Source: JACDER01 sp963842575
GTDB lineage: Bacteria; Actinomycetota; Thermoleophilia; Gaiellales; Gaiellaceae
Reading direction: 5' to 3'
Assembly: GCA_963842575.1 (NCBI GenBank)
Contig: CAWJGS010000001.1
Span: 124,001 to 188,000, forward strand
DNA: 64,000 bases
Position numbers and translations under genes: made by a program. This document shows positions 8,843 through 18,646 of the stretch, piece by piece. The first letter of the stretch is position 1, and every line of letters begins with the position of its first letter. Below the pieces are notes generated by a model. That model was given only the letters and a program-made list of their open reading frames with translations, was not told the DNA's origin and ran no database searches.

Positions 8843-9745
8843 TCCTGCTTGCCGCGCTCGGCCTGGCCGCCGGCTGCGGCGGCGCTAAGAAGTCGCCGGA
8901 GATCGTCACGTTCGACGGCCCCTCGAGCATTTCGTGCACCGAGCGGAGGGACGAAGACCGTCTCGTTCGACTACGAGACGAAGAACACCGAGGCGGTCGA
9001 TCCCGAGATCGACGGACAGGCCGTCGGGGCGCAGGCCGGCTACCCACCCGGCAAGGGGACGATGAACTTCCCGTACGTCTGCCCGGGGCCGCACAGGCTC
9101 ACGATCTCGGCGACCGGCCACAACCAGACGGTCACCAAGACCCAGAACGTCACCTCCACGGGCAGTGCCACGGGCAAGCCGGTGGTCGTCACCTTCAGCG
9201 GCCCGTCGAGCGTCGCCTGCACGGGGACGAAGACGGTCGTCGTCTCCTTCGAGTACGAGACGAAGAACGCCACGACAGTCGACCCCGAGATCGACGGTCA
9301 GGCCGTCGGCGCACAGGCGGGATACGACCCGCACAGCGGCACGATGAGGTTCCCGTACATCTGTCCCGGACCGCACACGCTGACGATCGACGTCGGCGGC
9401 GCCAACGGGTCGGTGACCAAATCGGCGACGGTCACGTCGACCGGCGGCGGGACGGGCGCCAAGCCGCAGATCCTCGAGTTCAACGGGCCGGACGTCGCCT
9501 CCTGCGGGACCTCAGGCGACACGGTCACCCTCTCCTACAGCTACCGGACGAAGAACGCGACCGCGGTCGAGCCCGAGATCGACGGGCAGAATCCCGGCGC
9601 GCAAGCCGGCTACCCGCCCGTTCACGGCGTGATGCGGTTCGCCTACGTCTGCCCCGGCCCGCACACGGTGACGATCACGGCCTTCGGCAAGAACAACCAG
9701 TCCACGAGCCAGTCAGTGCACGTGGCGCCGTCGAGCTCGGGCTAG
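8800..9745 (+). CDS. repeat lipoprotein, three Ig-like units of about 95 residues (frameshift, start unclear)
   Basis: A lipoprotein signal (LLVLLAALGLAAGC, Cys about 8875) is read in the frame open from 8800, but no ATG, GTG or TTG precedes it. At about 8940-8955 the frame must shift by one base to join the rest. The mature part is three tandem units, each with a Cys near its start, the block DPEIDGQAVGAQAGY, then FPYVCPGPH and a T/S-rich linker. The two Cys per unit could form one disulfide each. Units 1 and 2 are closest; unit 3 has EPEIDGQNPGAQAGY. I do not recognise the domain. Its tail shares a CTAG with the stop of the opposing gene at 9742. The break may be a sequencing error. Confidence 0.65.
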
Positions 9746-9924
9746 CGGCGGCGAATCTCGGCCGGGACGAGGCGGAGGCCCGCCCAGCCGGTCACGTACA
9801 GCCCGCCCATCCCGAACGCGACTGCCTGGGCCATCCCCTGGAGCGCGGAGACGACCGCGCACGCGAGCATGACCACGCCGGCGACGAAGAGAAACACGGT
9901 CAACGAGGCTTCGGAAACAGTCAT
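9742..9924 (-). CDS. small membrane protein, two spans
   Basis: A 60-residue frame starting MTVSEASLTVFLFVAGVVML has two hydrophobic helices (about 8-24 and 31-52) and a basic end (PAEIRRR). It resembles small actinobacterial membrane proteins of unknown function. Its stop and the stop of the convergent lipoprotein gene share the palindrome CTAG. It lies 38 bases downstream of the acetate kinase end on the same strand, so it may be the last gene of that transcript. Confidence 0.6.
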   Translation of the reverse strand: MTVSEASLTVFLFVAGVVMLACAVVSALQGMAQAVAFGMGGLYVTGWAGLRLVPAEIRRR

Positions 9925-9962
9925 CTGTACCAGGAAAGAATAATCCAGCTTGACGAATTCTC

Positions 9963-10947
<985 letters not shown>

Positions 10948-11124
10948 CCTACAACCGATGGAGCCCGACGTCCGGGGCATCGTGTCTCTCGTCGCCGCAG
11001 TTCGTCCCGCCGGGGCCGCGAAGTCGCTCATACAGAGCCGCTCAGCCGGGTCTGTTGTTTCGCTATCCCCCGCAGCGGATACCACTCTGAAAGGAATCCA
11101 GGGAGACTCCAAAAGGGGGGATTC

Positions 11125-12396
11125 ATGAACCGTTTTACCGGTAGCCGCCGGTTCGGAAGGTTTGTCGCCGTCCTCGCAGTGTTCGCATGCGTGACGGCCG
11201 CGATTGCCGCAACCGGCCAAGGCAGGACTGTTCGGGCGATGTCGCCACGCTCGACTCAGGCCACCACGACAATCACGCTGGCGCACTGGGCGTCGTCCAC
11301 CGTCGAGACGCAGCTGCTCCGACAGGTGCTCGCCGCCTTCCAGAAGAGGAATCCGACGATCAAGGTCAACGAGCTCGTGCTCGACCCGTACCCGACCCAG
11401 ATGCTGGCTCGGTTCGCGGCGAGGAAGTCGCCTGACGTCTTCTACGTCGACTCGAACGTGTTCCCCGACTGGCTGAAGCAGAAGCTCCTGGAGCCGTTGA
11501 ACGCCCAGGTCAAGCGGACGCACTTCAAGACGAACAAGTTCTATCCCCGGCTCCTGAACGCCTTCAAGCAGGGAAGCACGATCTACGGCTTCCCGAAGGA
11601 CTGGTCGCCGCTCGGGATGGAGATCAACACGAGCATGCTGGCCAAGGTGAACGGCAAGCCGCCGACGAACTGGTCGCAGCTTCGGTCTCTGGCTCAGAAG
11701 TTGAAGAGCGCGAACGCCGTACCCGGCGGGCGGCCCCTGTGCCTCGACCCAGACTGGGCACGTCTGCTCGCGTTCGTCTATCAGAACAAGGGATCGTTCC
11801 TGAACGCGAACAAGAGCAAGGCGACCGTCAACACCGGCGCCGTCCGCGATGCTGTCAACTTCTACGTCGGGATGATCAAGGACGGCCTCGCCGGGACACA
11901 CGATCAGCTCGGTGTGGGCTGGTGCGGTGAGGCGCTCGGCAAGGAGAAGGCCGCGGTCATCTTCGAGGGGAACTGGCTCCTCCCGTACATGGCGGAGACT
12001 TTCCCGAGCGTGGGCTACAAGACCTACATCCTGCCCAAGGGCAAGACGCGCGGGAACCTCGGGTTCACCGTCTCGTACTCCATGTCCCGCTTCTCCACGC
12101 ACAAGAAGGCAGCGTGGAAGCTGCTGTCGTTCCTCACCGGAAAGACCGGGATGAGGATCTGGACGTCCAAGGGCCTCGCGCTGCCGGCGCGGAACGACGT
12201 CAAGCCGGTTGCAGGTCGTGGGCAGCTGCTCCAGGCCGCGGGATACTCGCACCCCTGGCAGTTCGCTCCGGGGTTCGCCGACGTGATGACGGTCGCCGGC
12301 AACGAGCTTCAGTCGGTGATCAAGGGCAGCGAGTCGGTCTCGACGATGCTGCAGAAGATCCAGTCCGCCGCACAGCAAGCGTTGGCCGGCGGGTAG
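11125..12396 (+). CDS. ABC transporter sugar-binding protein (CUT1-like)
   Basis: This is the extracytoplasmic ligand receptor of the importer encoded downstream. Of its 423 residues, a signal peptide covers about the first 30-45 (basic NRFTGSRR start, hydrophobic VAVLAVFACVTAAIAA); no clear lipobox follows, unlike most Gram-positive homologues. The mature part has the family-1 solute-binding fold: TITLAHWAS beginning, DVFYVDSNVFPDWLK, KDWSPLGMEINTSML, and VIFEGNWLLPYM (binding Trp). The ATG at 11125 follows AAAAGGGGGG (11111-11120), a strong ribosome site. A long stem-loop lies between this gene and the permeases, fitting higher expression of the binding protein. Confidence 0.92.
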   Translation: MNRFTGSRRFGRFVAVLAVFACVTAAIAATGQGRTVRAMSPRSTQATTTITLAHWASSTVETQLLRQVLAAFQKRNPTIKVNELVLDPYPTQMLARFAARKSPDVFYVDSNVFPDWLKQKLLEPLNAQVKRTHFKTNKFYPRLLNAFKQGSTIYGFPKDWSPLGMEINTSMLAKVNGKPPTNWSQLRSLAQKLKSANAVPGGRPLCLDPDWARLLAFVYQNKGSFLNANKSKATVNTGAVRDAVNFYVGMIKDGLAGTHDQLGVGWCGEALGKEKAAVIFEGNWLLPYMAETFPSVGYKTYILPKGKTRGNLGFTVSYSMSRFSTHKKAAWKLLSFLTGKTGMRIWTSKGLALPARNDVKPVAGRGQLLQAAGYSHPWQFAPGFADVMTVAGNELQSVIKGSESVSTMLQKIQSAAQQALAGG

Positions 12397-12418
12397 TCAA
12401 CTAGCAATCGCACGCTGA

Positions 12419-12451
12419 GGGGTCGCCTCCGCCCACGGCGGGGGCGGCCCC
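12419..12451 (+). promoter_or_regulatory. 15-bp mRNA stem-loop between binding-protein and permease genes
   Basis: GGGGTCGCCTCCGCC (12419-12433) pairs over all 15 positions (two G-U) with GGCGGGGGCGGCCCC (12437-12451); the loop is CAC. It stands 22 bases after the binding-protein stop and 19 bases before the first permease ATG. No T-run follows, so it is more likely a processing or 3'-stabilising structure, or an attenuator, than a full terminator. Such an element would lower permease relative to receptor. Confidence 0.65.
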
Positions 12452-12470
12452 ACTTCGAGGCGAGAGGAGA

Positions 12471-13379
12471 ATGGCCACAAACGCCGCGACGCCAACCCGG
12501 GGACCGATTCTCCCGGTAGCCAGGATTCGCGAGGCCCTCGTCGGCTACGGCTTCGTGCTCCTGCCGATGGCCTTCTTCGCCCTGTTTTTCATCTGGCCGA
12601 TCGTTTACGCGATCTACATCAGCCGCTACAACTGGGGCGTCCTCGGGAAGGTGAACAGCGTCGGCTGGAAGAACTACACCGACCTCGTCCACGACGACCT
12701 CTTCCGACGCGCGCTCAAGAACACGCTCCTGTACACGGCCGTCGTCGTCCCGTCCCAGATGGCGCTCGGCTTGCTGCTCGCGCTCGCCGTCAACCAGAAG
12801 CTGCGCGGCCGGGGTTTCTTTCGCTCGGCGTACTACTTCCCCGCCATCGCCTCGTCCGCCGCGATCACGGCCATCTTCATCTACCTGCTGAGTGCGGACG
12901 GGCTCCTCAACTCGATCATCGGCGGGCACCGACCGTGGCTCGGCGACCCGGCTACGGCTCTGTGGGCCGTGATGGGGCTGAACGTCTGGACGACGTCGGC
13001 AACCGTCATGCTCTTCTACCTCGCCGCGCTGCAGTCGATCCCCACGGACGTCTACGAGGCGTCCGCGATCGACGGCGCCGGCCGCTGGCGAACCTTCTCG
13101 AAGATCACCTTCCCGCTGCTGAAGCCGGGGCACTTCTTCGTCGCCGTCGTCTCGATCGTCGGCTGCCTGAAGGTGTTCGACCAGCCGTACATCGTCTCGG
13201 GCGGCACCGGCGGCCCGGCGTACTCGACGCTGTCGGTCGTGCTCTACCTGTACCAGACGGCCTTCCAGAACATCGAGTTCGGGTACGCGGCGGCGATGGG
13301 GGTCGCGCTCTTCGCGGTCATCCTCACGCTGACGGTCATCCAGCGGCTTCTGTTCGGGAAGGCGGAGATCGGCTACTGA
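12471..13379 (+). CDS. ABC sugar permease (MalF/UgpA-like)
   Basis: This 302-residue inner-membrane protein has six predicted spans, beginning LVGYGFVLLPMAFFALFFIW. The EAA loop, which docks the ATPase, is seen as YEASAIDGAGRWRTFSKITFP (about residues 195-215). It forms a heterodimer channel with the next gene product. A ribosome site, GAGGAGA, lies just before the ATG. The stop overlaps the next ATG by one base (TGATG). Confidence 0.94.
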   Translation: MATNAATPTRGPILPVARIREALVGYGFVLLPMAFFALFFIWPIVYAIYISRYNWGVLGKVNSVGWKNYTDLVHDDLFRRALKNTLLYTAVVVPSQMALGLLLALAVNQKLRGRGFFRSAYYFPAIASSAAITAIFIYLLSADGLLNSIIGGHRPWLGDPATALWAVMGLNVWTTSATVMLFYLAALQSIPTDVYEASAIDGAGRWRTFSKITFPLLKPGHFFVAVVSIVGCLKVFDQPYIVSGGTGGPAYSTLSVVLYLYQTAFQNIEFGYAAAMGVALFAVILTLTVIQRLLFGKAEIGY

Positions 13380-14326
13380 TGACACGGGACGAAGCCGAGC
13401 CCCCGCATCTCGCGGCGATCGAGGAGCTCGCGGCCGGCGGCGACGTCGCGATCGGCGCGGGCGCGCCCGCGATTCCCGGCCGGTCGCCGGGCCAGATCAC
13501 CCGTCGCCTCCTCCTGTACGGATTCATGATCGTCGTAGCGCTCCTGTTCCTCGTACCGTTCCTCTGGAGCCTGTCGACGTCCTTCATGCCGCTGCCGGAG
13601 ACGGCTCAGGGCTTCCACCTGATCCCGAACAACCCGACCATCAATGCGTACCACGACCTGCTCACGAATCCGATCATCAACTTCGTGCGCGTCTACGGGA
13701 ACAGCTGGTTGCTGGCCGTCAGCGTCACGCTCACCAACCTCGTCCTCGCCTCGCTCGGCGGCTACGCGTTCGCGCGGCTTCGTTTCCCCGGACGGGAGCT
13801 GCTCTTCGTGCTCGTGCTCGCGACGCTGATGATCCCCGACCAGCTGCGCCTCGTTCCGGTCTTCCAGATGCTGAGCAACTTCCCGCTCTTCCACTGGAAC
13901 CTGATCAACACCTACCAGGGCTACATCCTGATCAGCGTCGTGACCGCGGTGAACCTCTTCCTGATGCGGCAGTACTTCCTCACCATTCCAAAGGACTACG
14001 AGGAAGCCGCGCGCCTCGACGGCGCGGGCTACTTCAAGACGTTCTACCGCGTGATGCTGCCGCTCGCGGGGCCCGCGCTCGCGGCCGTCACGATCCTCAC
14101 CTTCCAGGGGACGTGGAACGACTTCTTCTGGGCGATCACGATCCTCCAGGACCCGTCGCACTACAACGTCAACGTCGCGATCCAGCAGTTCGTCCAGCAG
14201 TACCAGACGCAGTGGCCACAGCTGATGGCGGGCAGCATCTTGGCGATCGCGCCGATCGCGATCATCTACATGATCTTCCAGCGCTATTTCGTCGCCGGAG
14301 TCGCCGCGGCCGGGGTCAAGGGATGA
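13379..14326 (+). CDS. ABC sugar permease (MalG/UgpE-like)
   Basis: This 315-residue partner permease has an Asp/Glu/Ala-rich cytoplasmic N-terminus of about 45 residues, then spans beginning LLLYGFMIVVALLFLVPFLWS. The EAA motif reads YEEAARLDGAGYFKTFYRVMLP. The ending, IYMIFQRYFVAGVAAAGVKG, is typical of the C-terminus of CUT1 permeases. The start overlaps the previous stop by one base and the gene overlaps the next by four (ATGA), indicating translational coupling. Confidence 0.94.
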   Translation: MTRDEAEPPHLAAIEELAAGGDVAIGAGAPAIPGRSPGQITRRLLLYGFMIVVALLFLVPFLWSLSTSFMPLPETAQGFHLIPNNPTINAYHDLLTNPIINFVRVYGNSWLLAVSVTLTNLVLASLGGYAFARLRFPGRELLFVLVLATLMIPDQLRLVPVFQMLSNFPLFHWNLINTYQGYILISVVTAVNLFLMRQYFLTIPKDYEEAARLDGAGYFKTFYRVMLPLAGPALAAVTILTFQGTWNDFFWAITILQDPSHYNVNVAIQQFVQQYQTQWPQLMAGSILAIAPIAIIYMIFQRYFVAGVAAAGVKG

Positions 14327-14964
14327 GTATGGGCCGTGCGCTGAAGGCAGCCCTGGCCGACTTCTACCGGCAGTCCTGGCGGCTCGTTCTGCTGAACTCC
14401 GCGTTCTCGATCGCCGCGCTAGCCGTCGTCCTGGCCTCGTTCTACAGCCCGTTCGCGCTCGTGCTGATCGTGTTCCTCGGTCCGCTTGCACTGGCGCTGA
14501 TGCACTGCACGGTGACGCTGGCGCAGACGGAGGAGCTCAGCCTGGAGGACGGGCTCGAGGGATTGCGCCTGCACTGGAAGCGCGGGCTCGCACTCGGAGC
14601 GATGACGGCCGCGGTGCTCGGGCTCGGCGCGTTCGCGATCGCCTTCTACGCCGGCCGAGGGCCCTTCGTCTTCCCGCTTGCGGTGGTCGTCTTCTACCTT
14701 CTCGCCTTCTTTGCGCTGTTCCAGATGTGGCTCTGGCCGCTTGCAGTGCTCGAACGGGAGCGCCCCTTCGGAGAGGTGATGCGCGACGCGGCTCGCGGGC
14801 TGGTCGTGCACCCCCTCGCCTCGGTTGGGCTCGCTCTCGCACTGTTCGTCGTCAACGCTCTGGCGGCGGCCGCGGCGATCCTGCCGCTCCTGACCTTGTC
14901 CATTGCGTTCACTTTTCTCGCGGCTGCGCACTTCGTGCTTCCGCCGCGCTCACGGGAGGGATGA
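14323..14964 (+). CDS. membrane protein within sugar importer operon (DUF624/YesL-like)
   Basis: The protein has 213 residues with about five or six hydrophobic spans; the N-terminus (ALKAALADFYRQSWRLVLLN) and the motif QMWLWPLAVLERERPF resemble the DUF624/YesL membrane family often encoded beside sugar ABC systems. Its role is unknown; an accessory or regulatory part for the importer is a guess from context. It overlaps the preceding permease by four bases and the ATPase gene begins two bases after its stop, so all are one transcript. Confidence 0.75.
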   Translation: MSMGRALKAALADFYRQSWRLVLLNSAFSIAALAVVLASFYSPFALVLIVFLGPLALALMHCTVTLAQTEELSLEDGLEGLRLHWKRGLALGAMTAAVLGLGAFAIAFYAGRGPFVFPLAVVVFYLLAFFALFQMWLWPLAVLERERPFGEVMRDAARGLVVHPLASVGLALALFVVNALAAAAAILPLLTLSIAFTFLAAAHFVLPPRSREG

Positions 14965-14965
14965 G

Positions 14966-15979
<1,014 letters not shown>

Positions 15980-15980
15980 C

Positions 15981-16360
15981 TTACGTCAGCTGAGCGAGGA
16001 CGAAGGCGATGACGGCGACGGCGGAGATCGAAACGAGCAGCCACGTCGCGAGAATCGCGGCCCCGACGAGCTTCAGCTTCGGCGGGACGAACATCCACGC
16101 AGCTGCGAGGAGCCCCTTCCGCCGGAGCCGTACCCAGTGCGGCCACACGTTCGTGAAGCCCAGCCGCGCTCATGAACCTCCCGAACGGGCTCGCCTCGAA
16201 GCGCGCCTGCTTCGCGGCCAGCGACGCGTTCCTCCCAGCGCTGCGCCATCTCGCGAGCTTCACGCCGCGCGGAACGCCGGTAGACCGGAAGGGCCTTCCG
16301 CCTGCGCTGCCAGTAGTCGAGCGAGCTGCGCGCGTCGTCGAGGGGCGGCGGCGCCGACAT
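15981..16360 (-). CDS. small membrane-anchored protein (two apparent frameshifts)
   Basis: Reading from an ATG at 16360, the frame gives SAPPPLDDARSSLDYWQRR, a basic helix, then must shift near 16215 (to AAKQARFEASPFGRFMSAAG) and again near 16160 (to NVWPHWVRLRRKGLLAAAWM and a final hydrophobic segment LATWLLVSISAVAVIAFVL). Put together it is about 125 residues with a charged N-terminal half and two C-terminal spans. All three pieces have coding character and are adjacent in order, so I treat them as one gene. No function is recognised. It ends two bases from the end of the ATPase gene on the other strand. Confidence 0.5.
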
Positions 16361-16452
16361 TGTCTGGGCAAGGACGAGATCCGGGTCCCGCATTCCGAGC
16401 CCACTGTAGCCGCCACGGACACGCGACTCCTCGTCCAGCGGTGACGACGAAG

Positions 16453-17082
16453 CTAACCCGGCTTTCCTGAACGACGCCGAGGCGGTGAAACGTCGGTGGG
16501 CGTCGGCACCGCGCGTTTTGTCGCAAGGCCGTCCGTGACGAAAACGAGATAGCGCCTCCACAGGTCGGGGCTGGTGTCGTGCGTCTCCTCGGCGACGGCG
16601 GCGAGCATCCCCAGGATCATCCGCATGTCTGCATAGTCGAAGTCGGCGCGGAGGCCGCCTTCCGCCTGCGCGCGCTCGATGAGAGCGTCCACCGCCGGGC
16701 CGATCCGCTCGCGCGCCTTGGCCACGTGCTGCGGCCCGCGATCGGTCTGGAGGATCAGCGTGGAAAGCGCGCGGTTACGCGCGAACCCCTCGGCCACGTT
16801 TCCGAGGAAACCGATGAACGCCTGCCATGCATCCGGGTCGGCCAGCGCGTCCTCCGCGTGTGCGGCGAGCTCGGCGACCCTGGCCTCGAACAGGTCGTCG
16901 AGTAGCGCGTCCTTGTTCGGATAGCGGCGGTAGACGGTGCCCACCCCGACGCCGGCGCGCTCGGCGACGTCGTCGAGCGTGACCTCGACTCCACGCTCGG
17001 CGAAGAGCTCCAGCGCCGCGGCCTGGATGCGCTCGCGATTGCGCTGCGCGTCGCGGCGCAGCGGGCGCTCGGTGGCTCTCAT
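16453..17082 (-). CDS. TetR-family regulator
   Basis: The protein has 209 residues with an N-terminal helix-turn-helix: RERIQAAALELFAERG, VTLDDVAERAGVGVGTVYRRYPNKDALLDDLF (in two helices). The C-terminal ligand domain is all-alpha. The ATG overlaps the stop of the MFS efflux gene by four bases, so pump and repressor share a transcript; local feedback control of the pump is the usual logic. It carries a basic C-terminal tail (PPRRRSGKPG). Confidence 0.93.
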   Translation of the reverse strand: MRATERPLRRDAQRNRERIQAAALELFAERGVEVTLDDVAERAGVGVGTVYRRYPNKDALLDDLFEARVAELAAHAEDALADPDAWQAFIGFLGNVAEGFARNRALSTLILQTDRGPQHVAKARERIGPAVDALIERAQAEGGLRADFDYADMRMILGMLAAVAEETHDTSPDLWRRYLVFVTDGLATKRAVPTPTDVSPPRRRSGKPG

Positions 17083-18603
17083 CCGACGGCTCCTTCCGGC
17101 TCGGCGCCCGAGGTATGCCGCAACGGCACGTCGCGGAGCAGCCAGGTGAGCGCGAAGGCAGCCACCGAGATGAAGGCGGCCGCGAGGAACACCGGCTGCA
17201 GCGCGGCGGCGAAGGCCGCCACGTATGGGCCGTGGACCGCGGCCGGGAGATGGCGGACGATCGCCGGCGTCGCGGCGGTGGAGATGTGCGCGCCGCCCGG
17301 CAGCCGCTGCGCCAGCTCCTGCGCGAGGCGGTTGGCGAAGATCGCGCCGAACAAGGCGACGCCGATCGAGCCGCCGATCTGGCGGAAGAGCGTCGACGCC
17401 GACGTGGCCACGCCGAGCAGACGGTGCTCGACCGAGTTCTGTGCAGCCAGCACGAGCACCTGCATGACCATCCCCAGGCCGAGGCCGACCACGATCATGT
17501 AGATCGCGACCGTCCACGTCGACGTGTCGACGGTCAGCCGTGAGAGCAGGAACATGCCGACCGCGGTCAGGGCGGTTCCGACGATGGGGAAGATGCGGTA
17601 GCGCCCGTACTTCGAGATCAGGTTGCCGCTGACGATGGACGTGACCAGGAGCCCGCCCATCAGCGGCGTGATCAGCCAGCCCGACTCCGTCGGGCTCGCA
17701 GCCTTTCACGACCTGGAGGTAGAGCGGCACGAACGTGACAGAGCCGAAGAGGGAGAGCCCGACGATGAACCCGATCGCGCTCGTCACGGAGAAGGTGCGG
17801 TTGCGGAAGAGGTCCATCGGCAAGATCGGCTCCTTCGCGCGCCGCTCGACGAACGGGAACGCCGCGAGGAGCACGACGGCCGCAATCGCCATGGCGATGA
17901 TCGGAGCGGACGCCCACGGATAGGTCGTTCCGCCGAGACTGGTGAAGAGCACGACCGCGGACAGCCCACCGCCGAGGACGACGGCGCCGAGGTAGTCGAC
18001 CTTGTGGCGCTGCTTCTGCTGGTGCGCGTGGAAGACCATCGCGATCACCGCGAACGCGGCGAGGCCGAGAGGGATGTTCACGTAGAAGATCCAGCGCCAG
18101 GAGAGGTTCTCCACGAAAAACCCGCCGAGCAGCGGCCCGATGATCGTGGCAAGCCCGAAGACGGCGCCGAAGAAGCCCTGGTACCTGCCGCGTTCTCGCG
18201 GAGGGACGAGATCGCCGACCACGGCCAGCGAGATCACGATCAGCCCGCCACCCCCGAGCCCCTGCAGGGCGCGGAACGCGATCAGCTCCGTCATGTTCTG
18301 TGCGAGCCCGCACAGCGCTGACCCGATCAGGAAGATCACGATCGCGATCTGCAGGACCCGCTTGCGCCCGTACAGGTCGCCGAGCTTCCCGTACAGCGGC
18401 GCGGCGATCGTGGAGGAGAGCAGGTAGGCGGTGACGACCCAGGACAGGTGCTGGAGGCCACCGAGGTCGCCGACGATCGTCGGCAGCGCCGTCGACACGA
18501 TCGTCTGGTCGAGTGCCGCGAGCAGCAGGACGAGCATGAGCGCGCCGAAGATCAACTTGAAGCGCGGCGGCTGATGGGTGATATCTGGAGGTCTTATCTC
18601 CAC
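17079..18603 (-). CDS. MFS multidrug transporter, DHA2 (EmrB/QacA) family (one frameshift)
   Basis: This is a proton-driven efflux pump with about 14 predicted spans. The N-terminal half has LLAALDQTIVSTALPTIV (DHA2 motif D1), GKLGDLYGRKRV (motif A) and ALQGLGGGGLIVIS. Near 17695-17702 one base must be changed to pass from PLYLQVVKG into ASPTESGWLITPLMGGLL; the remaining spans then read through to a stop overlapping the tetR ATG. The start codon is GTG at 18603 with no ribosome site, and a CACTTAGTG palindrome sits on it. The break is probably a sequencing artefact, since both halves are otherwise well conserved. Confidence 0.88.
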
Positions 18604-18612
18604 TTAGTGAGA
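18597..18612. promoter_or_regulatory. possible TetR operator at the MFS start
   Basis: CACTTAGTG (18601-18609) is a nine-base palindrome flanked by TCTC and AGA. It overlaps the GTG start codon of the efflux gene, where a repressor would block a leaderless promoter. The arms are short, so this is only a candidate. Confidence 0.3.
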
Positions 18613-18646
18613 CTAGCAGAAAGCGGAGGCTGCGTCTCCGGTTACG

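Noticed and set aside
12309..13385. 358-codon minus-strand frame opposite the first permease
   Set aside because: Highly charged antisense shadow with no hydrophobic or domain pattern, while the plus frame is a clear permease.
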